Source: an uncultured Clostridia bacterium (GTDB taxonomy: Bacteria; Bacillota; Clostridia; UBA1381). Taken from it: a stretch of 52,883 bases of DNA. The stretch covers positions 1 to 52,883 of the forward strand of contig CAKSIJ010000017.1 in the NCBI GenBank assembly GCA_934462715.1, in the 5' to 3' direction. Under the pieces are notes generated by a model, which did no database searches, was not told the origin of the DNA, and saw only the letters and a list, made by a program, of their open reading frames with translations. Below, piece by piece: positions 49,711-52,883 of this stretch. The translations under genes and the position numbers were made by a program. Within the stretch, counting starts at the first letter, position 1, and every line of letters starts with the position of its first letter.

Positions 49711-50549
49711 TAAGAGATGAGCTTTCAAAAATAATTTCGGAATTTAAGCAGCATGGGAACGACAATCCTATTTTTGAGGCTCATTTAATTATGCGCCGGT
49801 ATCTGAAAATGTCGCCTATGGAGCTTGTTCTCGAAGCGAAAAGCGAGATTGCGGAGAATGTGCTTGAAGAGATTGAAAATGCGGCAGGGCGCAGATGTAT
49901 GAACGAGCCGATTCAATATATTCTCGGCTCACAGGAATTTATGGGGATAGAGTTTGCCGTCAACGAATCCGTTCTTATACCAAGACAGGATACGGAAACA
50001 CTTGTTGAAACAGTGCTGAAGCATTTTACAAACAAGGGCTTTACCGGACTTGATATAGGCTGCGGTTCGGGCTGTATATCTATAAGTCTGGCGCATTATA
50101 ACCAAAAAGCTTATATGCGAGGAATAGACATTTCAGAAAAGGCGGTAGAAACGGCACAAAAAAATGCAGAGCTTAATAATGTTGAGAAAAGAACGGTATT
50201 TGTTCAAGCCGATATTTTCAATTTTGACGCCTACGGAAAATATGATCTGATAGTTTCAAATCCGCCCTACATAAAGCATAAGGATATAGAAACGCTTGAT
50301 GAGAATGTGCGTATGTATGAACCGCACACCGCACTTGACGGCGGAGAGGACGGACTCGATTTTTACAGACAAATAGTAAAAACCGCACCGCTGCTTTTGA
50401 GAAAAGACGGTCTTATTGCCTTTGAGATAGGTATCGGTCAGGAAAATGACGTAAAAGCCATGCTTGAAGAAAACGGGTTTTATGATGTTGAAATAATCAG
50501 GGATTTGTGCGGCGTGAATAGGGTTGTTACCGGGAAGAACAGCAGATGA
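49704..50549 (+). CDS. prmC: Peptide chain release factor methyltransferase PrmC (HemK)
   Basis: Methylates the GGQ glutamine of RF1 and RF2 to speed translation termination. It has 281 residues: N-terminal helical domain for release-factor binding (about 1-85) and a SAM-dependent methyltransferase domain with GLDIGCGSGCISISLA, and the substrate-glutamine motif NPPYIK. EPIQYILGSQEFMG and IPRQDTETLVE are diagnostic of PrmC. GAGGAT precedes the ATG, which overlaps the DUF1385 stop. prfA is not adjacent. Confidence 0.95.
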   Translation: MVIRDELSKIISEFKQHGNDNPIFEAHLIMRRYLKMSPMELVLEAKSEIAENVLEEIENAAGRRCMNEPIQYILGSQEFMGIEFAVNESVLIPRQDTETLVETVLKHFTNKGFTGLDIGCGSGCISISLAHYNQKAYMRGIDISEKAVETAQKNAELNNVEKRTVFVQADIFNFDAYGKYDLIVSNPPYIKHKDIETLDENVRMYEPHTALDGGEDGLDFYRQIVKTAPLLLRKDGLIAFEIGIGQENDVKAMLEENGFYDVEIIRDLCGVNRVVTGKNSR

Positions 50550-50594
50550 TTGTAACTGTGCGTTGTTTTATTTTGTTATAGCATTTCGCTGATA

Positions 50595-50628
50595 AAAATG
50601 AGTGTATTTTTTGTACATTCATTTTTTT
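50595..50628 (+). terminator. Terminator after prmC
   Basis: AAAATGAGTGTA and TACATTCATTTT pair over 12 positions (one G-U), followed by a T-run. Confidence 0.8.
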
Positions 50629-50804
50629 ATGTACAATTTACAAATTAGTCACAATATATTACAAAAAATTTACAGATACGTAACACATTGCATTTAAAAA
50701 TATATTATAATACTATTGTATTAAGATCCTGCAAAAGCATTAAAAATCTGATGTTTGCGGAATCAACGGCTTTATAATATCGGCAAAATCGAAAGGGAAC
50801 TGCA

Positions 50805-51944
50805 ATGAACGAGTACAGAAAATATGATAGTGATTTACACTACGATACCGAAAAATACGAGCAAGCGAGGACAAGCAAAAACACATCGTACAAAACCGTA
50901 AACAAGGCAGCCTTGGTTATAATGACGGCTGCGGCAACCGTGGTATTGTGCGTGGTGATTTTTGCGGCTTTGACGGGTCATATATATTCATCGTTCGTGC
51001 ATATCAGCAAAGGCAATAACACAGACAATGAAAGACAGAAGCATTTGCTGACCGAGGAGGACAACGGTGAGGAAAATACGGAGATTACAGCCGAAAAGCT
51101 TCTTGAAAATGTTGTCAACGTATCGGTTAATGTTACCGGAGGTTTTTTGAATAAAACCGCTACGATTTCTTCAGGCAACGGGGTGTTTATCCGTGACGGA
51201 GGATTTGTTCTTACAAGCGCATATCTGCTGGAATCCCAGGGAAATGTGACCGTTACGTTATCTGACGGCACGGAATACAAGGCGTCGCTTCTCGGAACTG
51301 ACAATGAAAAATATATTTCAGTGCTGAAGATTGATAATGAAACAGCAGGCGCCGTGGCTGTTGGAAATTCCGACGAGATGATGGTGGGAAGTAAGGTTAT
51401 AGGAATAGGCAACAAAATTGCCGACAGTTTTTCAAATCCGATAACCTTTGGAACTGTCTGCGGATATGATTCCGACATTTCTCTCAAAGACGGAACGCTT
51501 GTAAATGCTTTTCAGACCGACGCACCGACTCTGTCGGGAAGTATTGGCGGTTTGATGTTTAATTACAGAGGCGAGCTTGTGGGGATTTGTACTGCAAAAT
51601 ATGCCGCTTCATCAGACGTAATCGGATTGGTAATGCCGATTAACGATGTAATAGATGTTGTAAATTCAATTATTGACAATACCTATGTTGAAAATACAAA
51701 AAAGCTCGGTATTTCGGCTACAGACGCAGATTACGGAGTTACGATAGATAATGTTCAGAAAAATTCATCGGCAGATAAAGCAGGCTTGAAGCACGGCGAT
51801 CTGATAATAAAGATTAACGGTGAGCCTGTGAGTACGCTGGCGCAGATTATTAAAAAGAAAAATTCGCTCGAATCCGGCAGTGAGATGGTATTTACAGTTT
51901 ACAGAAACGGCGAAACACTGGATCTGACTGTTGTGCTTGAATAA
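50805..51944 (+). CDS. HtrA-like protein with PDZ domain, catalytic triad lost
   Basis: A 379-residue membrane-anchored protein with the HtrA/DegP layout: cytoplasmic start, transmembrane helix (about 36-58), linker, trypsin-like domain (about 95-275), PDZ domain (about 285-375). Aligned to active HtrA, all three catalytic residues are replaced: the histidine (TNxHV) reads TSAYLL, the aspartate (TDLAVLKI) reads KYISVLKI, and the serine (GNSGGP) reads GSIGGL. The flanking fold is well kept (GGFVLT, TVTLSDGTEY, GELVGI), so it is a pseudoprotease rather than a decayed gene. AAAGGGAAC precedes the ATG. Confidence 0.88.
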   Translation: MNEYRKYDSDLHYDTEKYEQARTSKNTSYKTVNKAALVIMTAAATVVLCVVIFAALTGHIYSSFVHISKGNNTDNERQKHLLTEEDNGEENTEITAEKLLENVVNVSVNVTGGFLNKTATISSGNGVFIRDGGFVLTSAYLLESQGNVTVTLSDGTEYKASLLGTDNEKYISVLKIDNETAGAVAVGNSDEMMVGSKVIGIGNKIADSFSNPITFGTVCGYDSDISLKDGTLVNAFQTDAPTLSGSIGGLMFNYRGELVGICTAKYAASSDVIGLVMPINDVIDVVNSIIDNTYVENTKKLGISATDADYGVTIDNVQKNSSADKAGLKHGDLIIKINGEPVSTLAQIIKKKNSLESGSEMVFTVYRNGETLDLTVVLE

Positions 51945-51956
51945 AATAACAAAATT

Positions 51957-51989
51957 AAATCCCGTGTCCATGAAGATACGGGATTTTTT
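51957..51989. terminator. Terminator between the HtrA-like gene and upp
   Basis: AAATCCCGT and ACGGGATTT form a 9-bp stem; a T-run follows on the plus strand and a T-rich tract on the minus strand, so it serves two convergent genes. Confidence 0.85.
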
Positions 51990-52010
51990 GGTATTATATT
52001 ATGCTTAAAA

Positions 52011-52640
52011 TCAAAGAGTACCGAAAAGTCTGTCGCCGGCGTCACCGAGCCCCGGAACAATATAACCGTTTTCGTTAAGCTTTTCATCAAGTGCACCGCA
52101 GAAAATTTCAACATCGGGATGAGCTTTTCTCAAAACCTCAATGCCCTGAGGTGCTGCAATTATGCATACGAATTTGATGTTTTTAGCGCCTCTCTTTTTG
52201 ATAAAGTTGATAGCGGCAACAGCACTTCCGCCTGTTGCAAGCATAGGATCAAGAACAAGTACCTGTCTTTCTGCAATGTCGGTAGGAAGCTTGCAGTAGT
52301 ATTCAACAGGTTCAAGAGTTTCTTCATTTCTGTAAAGACCTATGTGTCCTATTTTTGCGGCAGGTATAAGATCCATGAGCGCGTCAACCATTCCCAGACC
52401 GGCTCTCAGAATCGGAACAAGCGCTACCTGTCTTTCAATCTGCTTTCCGACTGTCTTGCATATAGGTGTTTCAATTTCATAGTCCTGAAGCTTTAAATCC
52501 TTTGTTGCTTCATAGCCGATAAGCAATGCAACCTCGTGAGCGCACTCTCTGAAATCTTTTACCGATGTATCCTTGCTTCTCATAATTGTAAGCTTATGAG
52601 ATATTAGCGGATGCGTCATAATATTTACCATGTTATCCAT
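52011..52640 (-). CDS. upp: Uracil phosphoribosyltransferase
   Basis: Converts uracil and PRPP to UMP in pyrimidine salvage, 209 residues. The PRPP-binding loop LVLDPMLATGGSAVAAI and the uracil-binding C-terminal IVPGLGDAGDRLFGT are intact, as is the start region HPLISHKLTIMRSKDTS. GGAAGGACAGGAG precedes the ATG. It is alone on the minus strand with its own promoter. Confidence 0.97.
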   Translation of the reverse strand: MDNMVNIMTHPLISHKLTIMRSKDTSVKDFRECAHEVALLIGYEATKDLKLQDYEIETPICKTVGKQIERQVALVPILRAGLGMVDALMDLIPAAKIGHIGLYRNEETLEPVEYYCKLPTDIAERQVLVLDPMLATGGSAVAAINFIKKRGAKNIKFVCIIAAPQGIEVLRKAHPDVEIFCGALDEKLNENGYIVPGLGDAGDRLFGTL

Positions 52641-52716
52641 ATAAAACTCCTGTCCTTCCGTGTTACATAATATCTCTTTATGAACGGAAAATTTGTATTA
52701 AAAATCATTATCTTAT

Positions 52717-52745
52717 ATTATACACCCAATAAATCTATTTGTCTA
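52717..52745 (-). promoter_or_regulatory. Promoter of upp
   Basis: On the minus strand: TAGACA (52745-52740), 17 bases, perfect TATAAT (52722-52717). Confidence 0.7.
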
Positions 52746-52832
52746 TCTTTTTTTCAAAAATTTTTCAAAAAATTATATTTTTTTAAATTTTCCGGCTCTT
52801 TGTCAATTTGGAGTGGTATAATATAAATAGAG

Positions 52833-52883
52833 TCGACAAACACCCAAAAATCTGATATAATAAAAACAGAAAGAAAGGTGTTA
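52833..52883 (+). promoter_or_regulatory. Promoter and ribosome binding site of the next gene
   Basis: TCGACA (52833-52838), 17 bases, TATAAT (52856-52861), then AAAGGTG (52875-52881) at the window's end. A rightward gene should start just beyond the edge. An additional TATAAT at 52817-52822 lacks a matching -35. Confidence 0.65.

Overview
The window looks like a chromosomal segment of a low-to-moderate-GC, spore-forming member of the Bacillota, most likely a gut-type Clostridia of the Oscillospiraceae/Ruminococcaceae kind. The reasons are the CtsR-McsA-McsB-ClpC stress operon, SpoVG, a 2[4Fe-4S] pyruvate:ferredoxin oxidoreductase, strong AGGAGG-type ribosome binding sites with many GTG/TTG starts, and the clostridial small-protein families DUF6472 and DUF5685. 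The taxon is an inference; there is no rRNA gene. I saw no rRNA, tRNA, CRISPR array, prophage or plasmid function.

Layout. 1-570: the right end of an IS3-family element that appears to have cut the start of a glycoside-hydrolase-2-like gene, divergent from an AraC regulator (780-1544). 1748-6109: a GldA/GldF/GldG-like ABC-2 system with a DUF4340 partner. 6266-10866: the ctsR-mcsA-mcsB-clpC operon behind a textbook promoter and CtsR operator. 10957-17901 (minus strand): pyruvate:ferredoxin oxidoreductase with a long, strongly structured leader, an EamA transporter plus an iron-type alcohol dehydrogenase, an orphan amino-acid binding lipoprotein and a hotdog thioesterase. 18207-23121: SpoVG, an XRE regulator, a TM2 protein, an SGNH hydrolase, ribosomal protein S20, and the KDPG aldolase/KDG kinase pair (lower Entner-Doroudoff / uronate catabolism).

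23388-33718 is the translation operon rimP-nusA-ylxR-ylxQ-infB-rbfA-nrnA, interrupted between infB and rbfA by three copies of an 84-bp repeat. It runs on into trmR-trhP (tRNA U34 5-methoxyuridine) and an ABC exporter. 33751-39375: a Fic protein, galactokinase, a small acidic protein, topoisomerase III (with no canonical start codon) and a SanA-type membrane protein. 39494-41790 (minus): folA, thyA and an M23 peptidase. 42158-51944: a cysteine-cluster protein, a VanW protein, DAHP synthase, DUF554, DUF6472, DUF5685, a J-domain protein with a cysteine-rich tail, DUF1385, PrmC and an HtrA-like protein whose catalytic triad is lost. 52011-52640 (minus): upp; a promoter and ribosome binding site for the next gene lie at the right edge.

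The most unusual signals are non-coding. A small GCCGC/GCGGC hairpin followed by a nearly invariant GGAATGGAGAT Shine-Dalgarno block sits directly in front of at least seven functionally unrelated genes on both strands. The pyruvate:ferredoxin oxidoreductase leader can fold into an 11-bp perfect closing stem around three further hairpins. The 84-bp infB-rbfA repeats have imperfect terminal inverted repeats. Among proteins, the HtrA-like pseudoprotease, the McsA lacking its first zinc module and the ATA/ATT-start topB stand out.
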